From positions 1,768,032 to 1,832,031 of the forward strand of contig JAAOMT010000436.1 in assembly GCA_016748015.1 (NCBI GenBank): DNA of 64,000 bases, in the 5' to 3' direction. Under the pieces are notes generated by a model. It was not told where the DNA came from, ran no database searches, and worked only from the letters and a program-made list of their open reading frames with translations. The translations under genes were made by a program, and so were the position numbers. This DNA is from Geosiphon pyriformis. Its lineage: Eukaryota > Glomeromycota > Glomeromycetes > Archaeosporales > Geosiphonaceae. Positions 36,525-47,763 of this stretch are shown here, one piece after another (positions within the stretch are counted from its first letter, which is position 1; every line of letters starts with the position of its first letter).

Positions 36525-39500
36525 TGACTCACTTAATTTGGAAATTTGCTACATATAATGTTCGTGGAATTAATGTTTCTGCCAAGCAGGAGGATGTCGT
36601 ATATTGGCATTGTGATTCTGGCAATTTGGTATCATTCATCATGAAAACAAAGTTAAGGTCTTCTACTAGGCCATAGATTGCAGATAAGTTTGACGGAGTG
36701 CGTATTTTTTCTTCAGGATTGGATAAGAGTTTTATTGGTACTGGGGTTGCAATTATTATGAACAGTTTGTTGGCTCAACATGTTTCTAAGGTTGAAGAAG
36801 TCCCTGGTTGAGTTATTTCGGTGCGTCTTTTGTTCAAAGGCAAGCTTTCAGTGACTGTACTTGGTTTGTACACTGGCGCCTCTTCGGGTGTTTGTTTTAG
36901 GCAGGCATCTAAGATTAATTCATTCATTGCTAAGGCTGTTAATGTCAGCAATTTTGTTGTTTTGGGTGGGGATTTTAATGAAAATGAATCTGGAAGGAGT
37001 GCGAGTTATGGGTTTTGCTTGGGTCTTGGTTTGGTCAATTTGCTTGCTGGCCATCAGTTGGCAAAGGCTTCTACATAGAGCAATTCGAGAGGGATAAAAA
37101 AAACTATTGATTACATTTTGGTTAGTGAGAATCTGTTTTCTGCTGTTGCTAAGCATTGGATTGGGTCAGTCTCAGAATTTTTTGATACAGACCACAAGAC
37201 TGTCATAGTGTCAGTTGGTCTGGATGGACTTTTGGATGTTCAGTTGAATAGTTTGTGCAAGCAGGCTAACAAAGATTGTTGGAAGTTCAAGGTCAAGGAT
37301 GCAGATGCTTCCAAATGGTCTGAGTTTAGAGATTGTGTTTCAGCTAAGCTTCTGTTAATCAAGAACCTTTTCTTTAACGCCAAAGCTGATGGTGATTTGG
37401 ATATCATGTGGGCAATTTTAGAAAAAGTGATGGTTAAGTCTGCTGATGAGATTTTTTCCAGACAATGGTTTAGTGAATTTCAATGTTCTAGAAATAAGCA
37501 TTCTTCAAAGTTCTTTGGGTTGGAGTTACTCATTGCCAAGATTGTTGGTGTGGTTTGCGCTGGTGACGTGCTTGAAGTTAATCATCTCATAAGGAAATGG
37601 TCTACTTTGGATGAGGCCAAAGCTTGCGCATTCTCTGATTTGATTAGATTGGATGTAGGTAGTGTGATTCTTCTTAAATATCTGTCATCAAGTCACAAAG
37701 AATACAGGAAGTCGAAGATGTTTGAATCAAGGTTGGCTGAGGAAGCTTCTATTAGGGGAGCTGTAGAGAGATGCATGGAAAGTTTTGCTTCTAATAAAGG
37801 GGACATGATAAGAAGTGTATTGGATCAGCTTTTTTGCAAGGTGATTCTTAATCATTTGGTTGTTGATGATGGCTTGGTTCTGGAACCTGTGGAAGTGAAG
37901 TCTAAGGTAGACAAGATTATGGTGGGATGGACAAGGAAGTGGGTTGTGCCTACAGTGGTGTCTAAACTCTGGGCTCGCCAGTATGCACCTCTGAATCATG
38001 TACGGGATAATGCTTTTTCTGGGATAATGCATGAAATCAGTTTGGGTAAGCTGTTTTCAGTTGTTGGGGGTCTGCCTGATGACAAGGCTGCTGGCTTGTC
38101 TGGCATTCCTAATGAGCTGTGGAAACATGGTAGTGATACAGTGTTGGGTTGCCTTCTGGAGCTGTTGAATATGTGTCTGGTTGTTGAGAGTGTGCCTACT
38201 TTGTAGAAGAGAGTGTGGGTTTCGATGATTCCAAAATCTTATGATTGGGATGGGATTCTTACAAACACTCAGCCTATTACACTGATCGAAACTGCCAGGA
38301 AGATTCTCTCCAAGGTTCTTTCTGACAGGATTTTGTCAGCTTGTAGCAAGTTTGGTGTTCTTTGTGATGATAATTTTTCTGTTTTAAAAGGTACGTTTAC
38401 CCAGTTTCTAGTGTTTGCTGTCAGCTTGATAGTTGAGGATGTTTTGAAAAAGAATCGAGAACTTTGGTTAGTGTTGCAGGATATGAGTAAAGCGTATGAC
38501 TCAGTTGGGTGGTACCACTTGGAAGCAAGCTTGAAGCGCATCAAGATGTGCAGTAGGTTCATTAGTTTCTTTGGTGGCATATACAATGATAGGATTAACA
38601 GGGTTATGACGGATTTTGGTCTGTTAGATGGCTATTGTGTACATGATGGTTTGGATCAAAGTGAGGTTTTCTCCCCCTTTCTTTGGAGAATTTTCTATGA
38701 TCCGCTATTGTGTGAGGTCAAATGGCATAAACATTTGTGTGGATACAGGATTGACACTAAGTTTGTGGTGAGGACTGACAGAATCGAGAATAGTAGTGAG
38801 ATGTCCTCCTTTTTTGCTGCTGGTGCTTTTATGGATGATACAATTTGAGTAGGAGATTGCCAGGCTTCCACACAATATGCTCTTAATATTGCTAGTGAAT
38901 TTTTTTCTATCAATAATATTTCAATTAATAATGAGAAGATGGTGGCCATTCTGATTAATCAGGGTGTCAAGATTGCTTCACTAAGTATTAGTGATCAGCC
39001 GATCTCTATAGCAAAAAAGAGTGAAGCTTACAGATACCTGGGAATCTTTTTGTTGACTAAAGGGTTGTCCAAACTTAGTTTGGCCAAGGCACACTCAAAT
39101 GTCCGTTTTTTCACCAATGTTGTACTTAGAAAAGCTATTATGGATAAACAGTTTTTTTATTTGGTCTCAGCTGTTTTGCAGCCAATTATTAGTTACAGAA
39201 TGCAGTTTAGTTTTGTCTTCTCTGGTATATGCTGCAAGTAGGACGTTTTGGTTAGGAAGGGTCTCAGATCTAAGGCTTGCTTGCCTCGTGACTTCCCAAA
39301 TGAAGCTTTGCATCATTCTTCTCTTTATGGCTTGAAGCCTTTTGATCAGATACAGTCTGAAAGCAAGGTGGCTGCTGTGATCTTTTTTTCGAATGCTCCA
39401 GGTATTCTTGGTCGGTTGTTTTTTCATCACTTCTTGGATTTGCAGATTCTTGGGTGGATGCTCTTGAATCCATTACAGTTTCCAGTCAAGCTACATGTTA

Positions 39501-41214
39501 GTTCTGTGAACAATTTTTTAGCTGGTGTGATCAGAATTTTTTTGGATTGTGAATTGTCTTTGGCAAACATTCTGTCTAGTGCTTTTAGGGATCCTGGTGT
39601 TTTTTCTATGCCTGTGATTCTGGGGGAGTCCTTGTTTCTTAGTTGTGTTCATTCTCTGAAGCATTTTGGGGTCGCCTTTGGTGACAGACTTCTTGACAAA
39701 AAGGGTGCTGTAATAGATTGGAAGACTTTTCGTCATTGAAAGAGACTTGATCCCAGGAGCCCTGTGCCTCATTGGTTCAATGTCACACATAAGTTTTTGC
39801 TAGATAGGGGCTTGGCACCATCTGCTATTGATGATGCTGGTGGTTCTTTGGGCTGTAGTGTTTTGGACTCTAAACAGTTTGCTTTTGTGCATGATGATCT
39901 GCTTGAGGTTTGGTCTGACTCTTTGGATGTTTATACTGATGGTTCATTAAAATCAGCTGGCTCTGCCAGTGTAATTAGTGGGGCCACTGCTTATTTTTCT
40001 GCTTTGGATACAGTAGTTGGTATTGGTGTATGTGGGCTTTTATCTTCAACTCTGTCGGAATTGCAGGCTGTGGCTCTTACTCTGGAATGCATTCCTTCCT
40101 CCTGTTCAGTGGTTTTGCATCTTAACAGCCAAGCTGCCATTAATGCGTGTGTGTCTGAATTGGCTTTTGTTATCCCTGACTTTTGCAATCATTGTTGGAT
40201 TGAGAGAAAACATGTTGCCAATTTGATTAGGGATAAGGATCTTGCTGTGAGTTGGGTTAAGGTCAAGGGTCATTCTGAAGTTCCTGGCAATAATCGAGTT
40301 GATGCACTGGCTGGTGAGACTGCTGGCTCTTCCATTTCTTTGCCATCTGGAGTTCGTGAGTGTTTTCTGTTGGCTGAAGGTACTGTGGTTTTGGTTAATG
40401 CTCGTCACTTTGTCAGAGATGTTTTTAGATCTGTTTGTCATGCTCGTTGGGAGGCTGGTCTGGGTTATAATGTGGTTCCAGCTATTCCATTGCAGTGTTT
40501 TGATTGGGACATTTCCACGCGGGTCTGGCATCCTGACTTGCCATGCTTGCTGAATTTACCAGCCGGAAATTGGCAAGTTTTCGCACATACTTGATGAAGG
40601 CTCTACATAGAAGATTGCTGGTGGCTGTTCGCAAAAAATTGTACAATAAATGTTATCCTGGTGTTCAGTGTTTATTGTGCAGTGAGGTGGAGTTGCCCGA
40701 CCATGTTTTTACTTGTTCTCGAGATGTTTATGTGTGGGGGGATATTCTGTCAAAGACATCTGCTCGTTGGATTTCTGTGGCTGGTGTGTGTAACTTATCT
40801 TCTTTCTCTGTCTTAAGGACTCTTGATCTTTGCTGGTTGGACGTTGGCTTGTATTCAGTTATGTGTAGAGAATTTGTGTTTAAGGATTGGTGTACAGAGG
40901 CTGTTGGCATTTTTGAGGATGTTAAGTGTGCATCTGGTATGGTTGTTGACTTTGTGAGGTATTTGGTTGAGTTATATTGATCTAAGGTGTGGTTGGCTAG
41001 GTCTAAATTTAGGGTGGACATAGAGAAGGCAGGTTTGGTTGGTAATAATGATTTGGTATTAGGGCTGTCGCATTGTATGACTTTTATGCTTTCAGATGGG
41101 GTGATCAGGTTGCTTGGCATTGTGGAGTCTTTTGCTGTAAGTTTTGGCCATCGCAGGTCTTGTCCTTTTTTTTCCAGTTTGGATGATAATCTATGTGTTA
41201 GTTTGAATGTATAG
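36524..41214 (+). pseudogene. LINE-f ORF2: endonuclease-RT-RNase H polyprotein, broken
   Basis: About 1,560 codons. The endonuclease (36524-37250) has TYNVRGINV, GGDFNEN (about 36967) and TDHKTVIV. Its catalytic Glu position reads IMKTKL (Lys). RT: GLPDDKAAGLSGIPNELW (38070), AYDSVGW (38492), SPFLWRIFYDPLL (38680) and catalytic FMDD (38829-38840). RNase H: YTDGSLK (39932), ELQAVALTLE (40060), HLNSQA (40119), where the usual Asp is Asn, and KGHSEVPGNNRVD (40264). Zinc finger CLLC...DHVFTC (about 40670-40720). Stops at 36674, 36809, 37076, 38204, 38846, 39239, 39737 and 40978; most replace Trp (TGG to TAG or TGA). One frameshift lies near 40560, between RNase H and the zinc finger. Otherwise the frame is kept over 4 kb, so decay is by base substitution. 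Confidence 0.92.
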
Positions 41215-41349
41215 TGTTGTCTTGTTTGGCCCGAGTGGCTAGCCACATGTAGAAAGTGCATGAATCACGTTTAGTTTGAGCCATTTGGTTTGGTTCTATG
41301 TACTAGGTAGCAGTTGGGCTTCACTTGTTAAAATAAATAATAATAAAAA

Positions 41350-41362
41350 AAAACAATAATAT
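41350..41362 (+). repeat. Right target-site duplication of LINE-f
   Basis: Exact 13-bp copy of 34424-34436, directly after the A-rich end of the element. Confidence 0.7.
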
Positions 41363-41438
41363 TTTTAATAATAAAACAAATTAAATATATATTAATTTTT
41401 TTTTTAAATTTTATAATCATAATTAAAACAAAAAATAA

Positions 41439-43030
41439 AAATTGGATCTCTGTGGTCTAGTTTCTGATTGGTTCAGTTTTTTTGTTGCCTTTCTCAATAA
41501 TATGGCTTCTTTTCCTGTTTGTCTTTCTAATCTTGAGAGTGCTGAAGGCTTTTTGAGTATTCTTGGGTTTCGGGAGTTTAAGTTAGTATGTGATTAATTG
41601 TCTTGTGTCAGTGCTGGTTGTCTATCTGTCTATACAGATAGTTCTCTAAGGGATTTAGGCATCATACAAAAAAAGACTGGTGCTGCTGTCTTTTTTGAAG
41701 ACATTAGTCTAGGTTTGGGTGTAAAGATTTCTGGTTTGTTGTTTTCTACTTTAATAGAGCTACAGGTCATAGCTTTAGTGTTAGAATGTGTTTCTCTTTT
41801 TAGTTCAATATACTTATATTCTGATAATTAAGCTGCTCTGGATGCATGCAAATTGAAATTGCATCTAATTTGTCCAGATTTTTGCAATTGGTATTGGGTG
41901 GAGCATCAGCATATTGTAGACATTATCCATTGCAAAAACTTAAAAGTGGAGTGGCTTAAAGTAAAAAGTTACTTAAGTGTTATGGGGAATGATCATGTGA
42001 ATGCTTTTGCTGCTGTTGCTTCTCTTTCTTATTAGTTTTTTTCTCTCTGTTTGAAGAGACATTGCCTTTTGGCTGGTGGTGATCTCATTTCTGGTAATTT
42101 TAGGCATTTTGTTCAGGATGTATTTAGATTTGTTCATCATATGGATTGGGAGGTTGGTTCTAATTCCAATGATATTGAACATTGATTGATTGAGTTCTTC
42201 TTCAATGTGGCATCCTGATTTGCATATGGCTATGAATTTTACAAGCAAATCCTCTGCTGGCTTGCGTACATATTTTATAAAGGTCTTATATTATCAACTA
42301 TTTGTTGCAGTTCGGAAGTGATTCTACTCCAGATATTACCCTAGTGTTTTGTGTTTGTTCTGTGGTAATATGGAGATTTCTGATCATGTTTTTTCTTGCA
42401 AAATTGACCTCCCTTCCCATTGTCAGTTGTTAAGTACCCATGTGGCTTTCTGAGAGCAGATTTCCAGTCTTTTATGTTTTTTTTCCTGTGTGTTTCAGCT
42501 TTTGTTATTATGTACTTCTAATGTTTCTGTATTCACAGCCCTCTGCAAAGATTTTGTTTTTAAAAATTGGTTTTGAAAGGCAGTATCTGTTTTTTATGAT
42601 CTTAAACTTGCAAATTGAAAGATTGTGAATTTTATGCATGCTCTTAGCCTCAGCTTTAGGGATTGTATTTGGTTGGTTTACATTAAGCATTGAGCCTTCA
42701 TGGAGAAGAACAGGTTAATTTCACTTGATAATTTGATTTCTGTTTTAGTTTTTGGAATGTTGTCAAGATTGTCTGTTGGTATTATTAGATTGCTTGGTAT
42801 TGCTGATGTTTTTGGTGTCTATTTTGGTTTTCATAAATTTTGTTCATTTTTTTCTGGTACTGGTAATGATGTTTCAGTTCACATAATTGCTTAATGTTGT
42901 TCTGATCAGTCTGAGTGGCTGGTTACATATAGGAAGAGCATGATTCATGCCTAGTTTAGATTACTTAGTTGATGTATTGTATTAGGTAGTGTTTAGATCT
43001 TACTTATAAAGCATTAATAATAAAAAAATT
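41439..43030 (+). mobile_element. LINE-g: 5'-truncated LINE inserted in N2
   Basis: Holds the last third of ORF2 and the tail (42895-43030). It starts at TTGGATCTCTGTGGTCTAG, equal to position ~52776 of LINE-i (just before RNase H). RNase H: VYTDSSLRD near 41627, ELQVIALVLE near 41757, YSDN near 41817 (Asp kept). Zinc finger CLFCGNMEISDHVFSC near 42351-42400 is intact in sequence. ORF2 C terminus MEKNRLISLDN...FGFHKFCSFF ends at 42894. Stops interrupt it (for example 41595, 41829, 42033, 42184). Protein and tail are closest to LINE-i. No duplication could be fixed because both flanks are A-runs. Confidence 0.85.
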
Positions 43031-44816
43031 AAAAAAGTCTTAAATATTACTTTTTTTATAATAATTAATAAAGTTTCAACAAAAAAGAGTCTTTTATTTG
43101 TTAAAACAATTAGATAAAATATCTTAACAATATTTTTTTAAATATTAATAATAAAAACTGTTTTTGGTAATTTTTAAAACATTTTTTTTTAATTAATAAT
43201 TTTTTTCTAAATAAAGTTTTTTTTAAAAAACATATTTGAATCAATTTTAGTGTTATTTTTACTTTTTTTAAAAGCTTTTAAGTTTTTAATAATAGACTAG
43301 TAAACAAACTGATTTTTTTTGTTTTTATTATTAATATTAATATTATTACTTTACAAATAACCAAAAAACCAAAAACTTTAAAAAATAATAGCAATTATTT
43401 GTATCTATTATTATTATATTAAACTTTTTTATAGTTTTAAATAAGATCTTAAATAAGATTTTTTTAATATAAACAATATTAACAATAATATATTTTTTAA
43501 AATAAACCAAGTTTAATTACTAATTATATTGTTAAATATAATGTTTTTTAACAAATTATTATTAGTTTCTAAAGCAAAACAACTTTTTAAGTTATTTAAT
43601 TTTAAGAATTAAATTAATTAAATAAAAACTAAATAAGCTTTTTTTTTGTTGTTTGGTATTGTTTCTAATAATATCTGAGAAACAATTTTTAATTATTAAA
43701 AATTCTTAAATAGATAATTTTTACTTTAATATTTAGTATTATATTTAAAATTAAATTGGTTTTAATTAATTTTTTGTTTTATTTACTGTTTAGTTTTGTT
43801 AGATTTAAGTTAGTTTTAAAGAATAATATTAGATTATTCTGTATAAATTTTGTTTTCAAGTTTTTTTTTAGTTACTATTATCAATATTGTTATTAATGTT
43901 TTTTTTAACTATACTTAAAATTGTAAAATTTTCTGTAATAGCTTTTGGTTTTTTTCACTTTTGTTATACTTTATAATATTCTTTTTGGTATATTTTTTAA
44001 TAATATTAAAAATGCTTTTAGTGTTTATTTTCTTAACTTTTATTATTATTGATATTTTGCTGTTATAATATATAATTTTTATAAATATTTGAATTTTGTT
44101 ATTATTAAAACTAGTATTTTATACAAATATTATATTTAATAAAAAACTTTTGAATATTGTTATTATTATAAATACCAAAATTTGGTTTATTTATTTGTTA
44201 ATTATAAGATTTTATGATTTTTTTATCTTAAATTTACTATTAAATTTGTTGTTAGTTCCAGATCTTTTGGGTTATTTTTTATTAACAAAAAATTTTATGT
44301 TAAGATATTTTTTTTGACATTTTTTTTATTATTTATTTGATTGTTTTTGCTATTAATTTTGTGATTAAGTTTAAGTTAATTTTTTTAAAAACTCAGATTT
44401 TGAGTTTGGTTGCTTTAATAAAATTTGTCATAAAGCTTATTGGTTTTTTGATTATTTTGGTTATTATTCTTTTGAATAATTTTTTTGTTTTATATATAAA
44501 GCTTAAAAGTATAATTAGTATTATTTAGAATAAAATATTTGTTCTTAATAAAACTGTAAATTAGTTTTTTATAAATATAATATTAATTAAAATTAAATAT
44601 AGATTTAATATTAATTTTAAAAAAATATAATATTAATTTACTTGATAATAAACTTTATATTAAGTTGCTTATTTTTTAAAAATATTAATTTAATTTTGTC
44701 AAATTTAATATAAATACAATTATTGTATAATTAAGTAATTTTATTAAAAATAATAGTATACTGATTATTATTATAAGTAAAATATCTTTTTAAAATAAGT
44801 TTTTTTTATAGTTTTA

Positions 44817-44958
44817 ATGTAATAGTTTCTTAATTAATTTAAGTGACTAATTATATGTAAAAAATATATAATTTCTATTTAACTTAAATTATTTTGTTTA
44901 ATATATTATATTAAGTTGTATTTGAATTTTACTTGTTAAATTAATAAAAAAAAATAAA
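44817..44958 (+). repeat. LINE-type 3' tail carried by N2
   Basis: Same order of segments as the other tails (AAGTGACTAATTATATGTA, AAAATATATAATTTCTATTTAA, TGTTTAATATATTATATTAAG, CTTGTTAAATTAATAAAAAAAAA). Shows that both ORF1-only copies end in the LINE tail. Confidence 0.82.
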
Positions 44959-46439
44959 ACTATTATTTTTTAATTTTTATATAATAAAAAATAAAAATAC
45001 AAATTAACCAAAAAAAACTTTATATATTAATTTAATATAATTAATAATAATTAAAAAATTAAAAAATTAGTAATTAATTTTTCTAATTTAAAAAATAAAA
45101 TAATATTTGAAAAAATTAAATTATTATTATAAAACTATTATAAAAACTCATTTGTACTTATTATTAAATTTATTAAAAAAATAATTTTTAATTAATATAA
45201 TTTATATTATTATTAATTAATAAAAAAAAATATTACTTTATTTAAAAAAACACCAAAAAACATTAATATTTTATGTTTTTAAATTAAATAATATTATAAA
45301 AAAAACTTTTTGTTTTGTTAATTTCTTGTTTATAATAAAATTATCATAAGTTAAAAGAAAGAATTTTATTTTATTTTGTTTTATTTTATTTGTTCATATT
45401 TTTAAGTATTTTTTTTAATACAAATATATTTATAACTATAAAACTGATTAACAATTTATTTAAATTATAAACACTAGAAAAAATAAAATAGAAAACTGCT
45501 TTGGCACTAAAAAAACCAAGATACATATATTTATAATTTAAAAAACTTTAATAAATAATTTTTTTAAATTATTATTAATTTAATATTATTAATTTATTGA
45601 TCAAATTTTTAACTATAAATTTTCTAAAAAGTAGTAAAATAATTGAGTATTGTTCTTAAAACAGTAAAGTTGAGAACAAAAGTAGAAGTATTAATAATAT
45701 ATCTGACTTAAAAAATTTAAAAATACAATAATAATAAAAATTAATTATATTAATTTAAATAGTATAAATAATAGTAAATTTATGAATAAAGCTATACCAA
45801 AAAATACTTATACTAAAACCTATAATTTAAAAAACCACTTATTAAACTGTTTTTTAATACATTAAATAACAATAATATTCTTGATTTTTTACTGTTTTTA
45901 TTTATTAATTCTATTCTATATTTAGATTTACAAGTTAAAAAAAAAAGAAGTTTTAATTTAATTAAGTTATTTGTATTAAATGTTAATTTTACAGTAGTGC
46001 TTGGCAAAACTTTAAATAATAAACACAAATTTGTTAAAAATTTTTTTTACAAAATTAATAGTTTTAGAAAAATATTAATTCTTTTAAAATTCCAAAATAT
46101 TATTAAGATTATATGTACTTTTAAAACTAATCTAAAAGCAACAAAGCAAATAACTATGAATAAAAAAATTCTTATTAATACCAATTTGAAAAAATTAATA
46201 TCAAATTAGATTAGAAAATTATCATTAAAAAAATTTCAGTTAATTTGTTTAAATTAGCATTGAAATTAATACTATTTAAATTTGGTAATATAAAATTAAT
46301 TAAAATACAATTAATTAATTTGGCAAAAAGTATTTATTGAGTTTAAAAGTTCTGAAGTTATTGACTTGATGTTTTTTAAATAGTCAATTTTGTTAAGTAA
46401 AAATTTGGTATATATGGTATTACTTGAGTAGAAAAGTAA

Positions 46440-47381
46440 TTAAAAACTCGTTAAAAAAAACATAAAAACTACATAATAATATAAAAAAAATATGATAATA
46501 TAAGATAACAAAATAATATAAAATAATACAGAATAATATAAAATAACTCAGAATAATACAAAATAATACACAATAACATAAAATAGCACAGAATAAATAG
46601 TAATAACATAAGATAACTAATTATAATATAAAAGAACAAAATAATAACTAATAATAACAAGCAATTAAAAGCAATTTTATAAAACTAAAAAATATGTATA
46701 AAAAAAATAGTTTTAGCAGATAGAAAAAAAATAAACTAAACAAAAATCAGCTTAATATTTTTATATTATTCTTAATTTCAGAATTTTTATCTTTTTTTTA
46801 TCTTTTATATTTTAAATTTATCAAATAAAATATTATTGTTTAATTTACAAATTTATAATTTTAATACTCTAATTGTCAAGATTTGATTAATTGTTTTTGC
46901 TTAATTTTGTTTTAAGCCAAATACTATTAGCATAAATGTTTTTGAAACTTTAATGATTTAGACCAATTATTCTTAATCACAGTAATTGACAAGATACTAA
47001 ATTTTTTTTTTATAAAATAGCAACATTAAAAATTAATTGTTTGATAATAAATTTTATAATAATTTGGTAAAAAAAAGAAACTTTTCTTAAGATTAGATAT
47101 TAATTTTATCTTGTTAACTTACCAGAAAAATAAAAAAATAATACTTAATTCTAATAATTGTGCTTACTTACTTAAAAAAAAATACAATTATAGTAACATA
47201 ATTAAAAAAACAATATCTTTATATTTTATAATAAAAAAACTTAATAAATAAAATTTTAACAAAAAAACCTTCAAAAATTAATAACTTATAATATAATTAA
47301 AGCCAATTTATTTATTTTTCATATTGTTCTTAATATTAAATTATGAGTATTAAATATTATGATTATACTTTACTAAAATTA
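46440..47381 (+). repeat. 5' LTR of R2
   Basis: Aligns throughout with 61815-62751. Landmarks: a run of AATAATATAAAATAATAC-like units at 46470-46620, AAAAAATATGTATAAAAA near 46690, CTAAACAAAAATCAGCTTAA near 46737, AATTAAAGCCAATTTATTTA near 47296. The AT-rich unit run makes it look like a microsatellite, but it recurs in the 3' LTR. Confidence 0.85.
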
Positions 47382-47605
47382 TCTATAATATTTAGTGTTT
47401 TTTATAAGGTTATAAAATTTATAAAGACAAAGCATCCAAAAAACTTACAAAGTAGTAATTATTGAAACAGTTAAAAAAAATACTTGTTTTTTGAAAAAGC
47501 ATTATATCAATATTTTTAAGAAAATTTAAGAATTTAGAAAAAAAATTTGCAGTTAAAAATGATTTTTTTTACTATATATATATTAAGATTGACTATTATT
47601 TAGAC

Positions 47606-47616
47606 AAAACAGCAAA
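47606..47616 (+). repeat. Left target-site duplication of LINE-i
   Basis: AAAACAGCAAA, repeated at 54351-54361 directly after the LINE-i tail. Confidence 0.7.
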
Positions 47617-47763
47617 ATTTAGTACTTCTTTCTCTCGTTCATCCACAAATCCCAAAAAAAAGTCTAAAAAGTTTTTTTGAAAGAAGTTTTTACCATTTAG
47701 TATGATATTTTTAAACTGTTTCTATTTGATTACAAGACCACCGTTGGCCCAAATACTGCTATC

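Larger units (their letters stand above)
34437..41349 (+). mobile_element. LINE-f: near full-length LINE with damaged ORFs
   Basis: Order: 5' UTR (34437-34625, C/T-rich after 34500), ORF1 (34626-36524), ORF2 (36524-41214), 3' tail (41215-41349) ending TAATAATAATAAAAAAAAA. A 13-bp direct repeat flanks it. Strongly less AT-rich than flanks, so it inserted after most local decay. Closest to LINE-e in both ORFs (same subfamily). ORF1 has only stop mutations and no frameshift; ORF2 has one frameshift near 40560. This is a good template for aligning the eroded copies. Confidence 0.92.
41388..44960 (+). mobile_element. N2: second ORF1-only LINE derivative, split by LINE-g
   Basis: Piece 1 (41388-41438) matches the first ~50 bp of N1, including its start region (AAATTTTATAATCATAATTAAAACAAAAAATAAAA read in short stretches against 22143-22177). 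Piece 2 (43031-44960) resumes at the next base of N1 (AAAAAAGTCTTAAATATT against AAAAAAGCTCTATTTGAT) and follows N1 to the end. A clear anchor is TTTTTAATAATAGACTAGTAAACAAACT at 43281 against 22431 (anchor only, not a full alignment). The LINE-type tail is at 44817-44958. It is far more AT-rich than N1, so older or more heavily mutated. No RT or endonuclease is present. Confidence 0.82.

Noticed and set aside
46469-46660. AATAATACAAAATAATA-like tandem units as a microsatellite or CRISPR-like array
   Set aside because: The units recur at the same place in the 3' LTR (61860-62000), so they are LTR sequence. There are no spacers.
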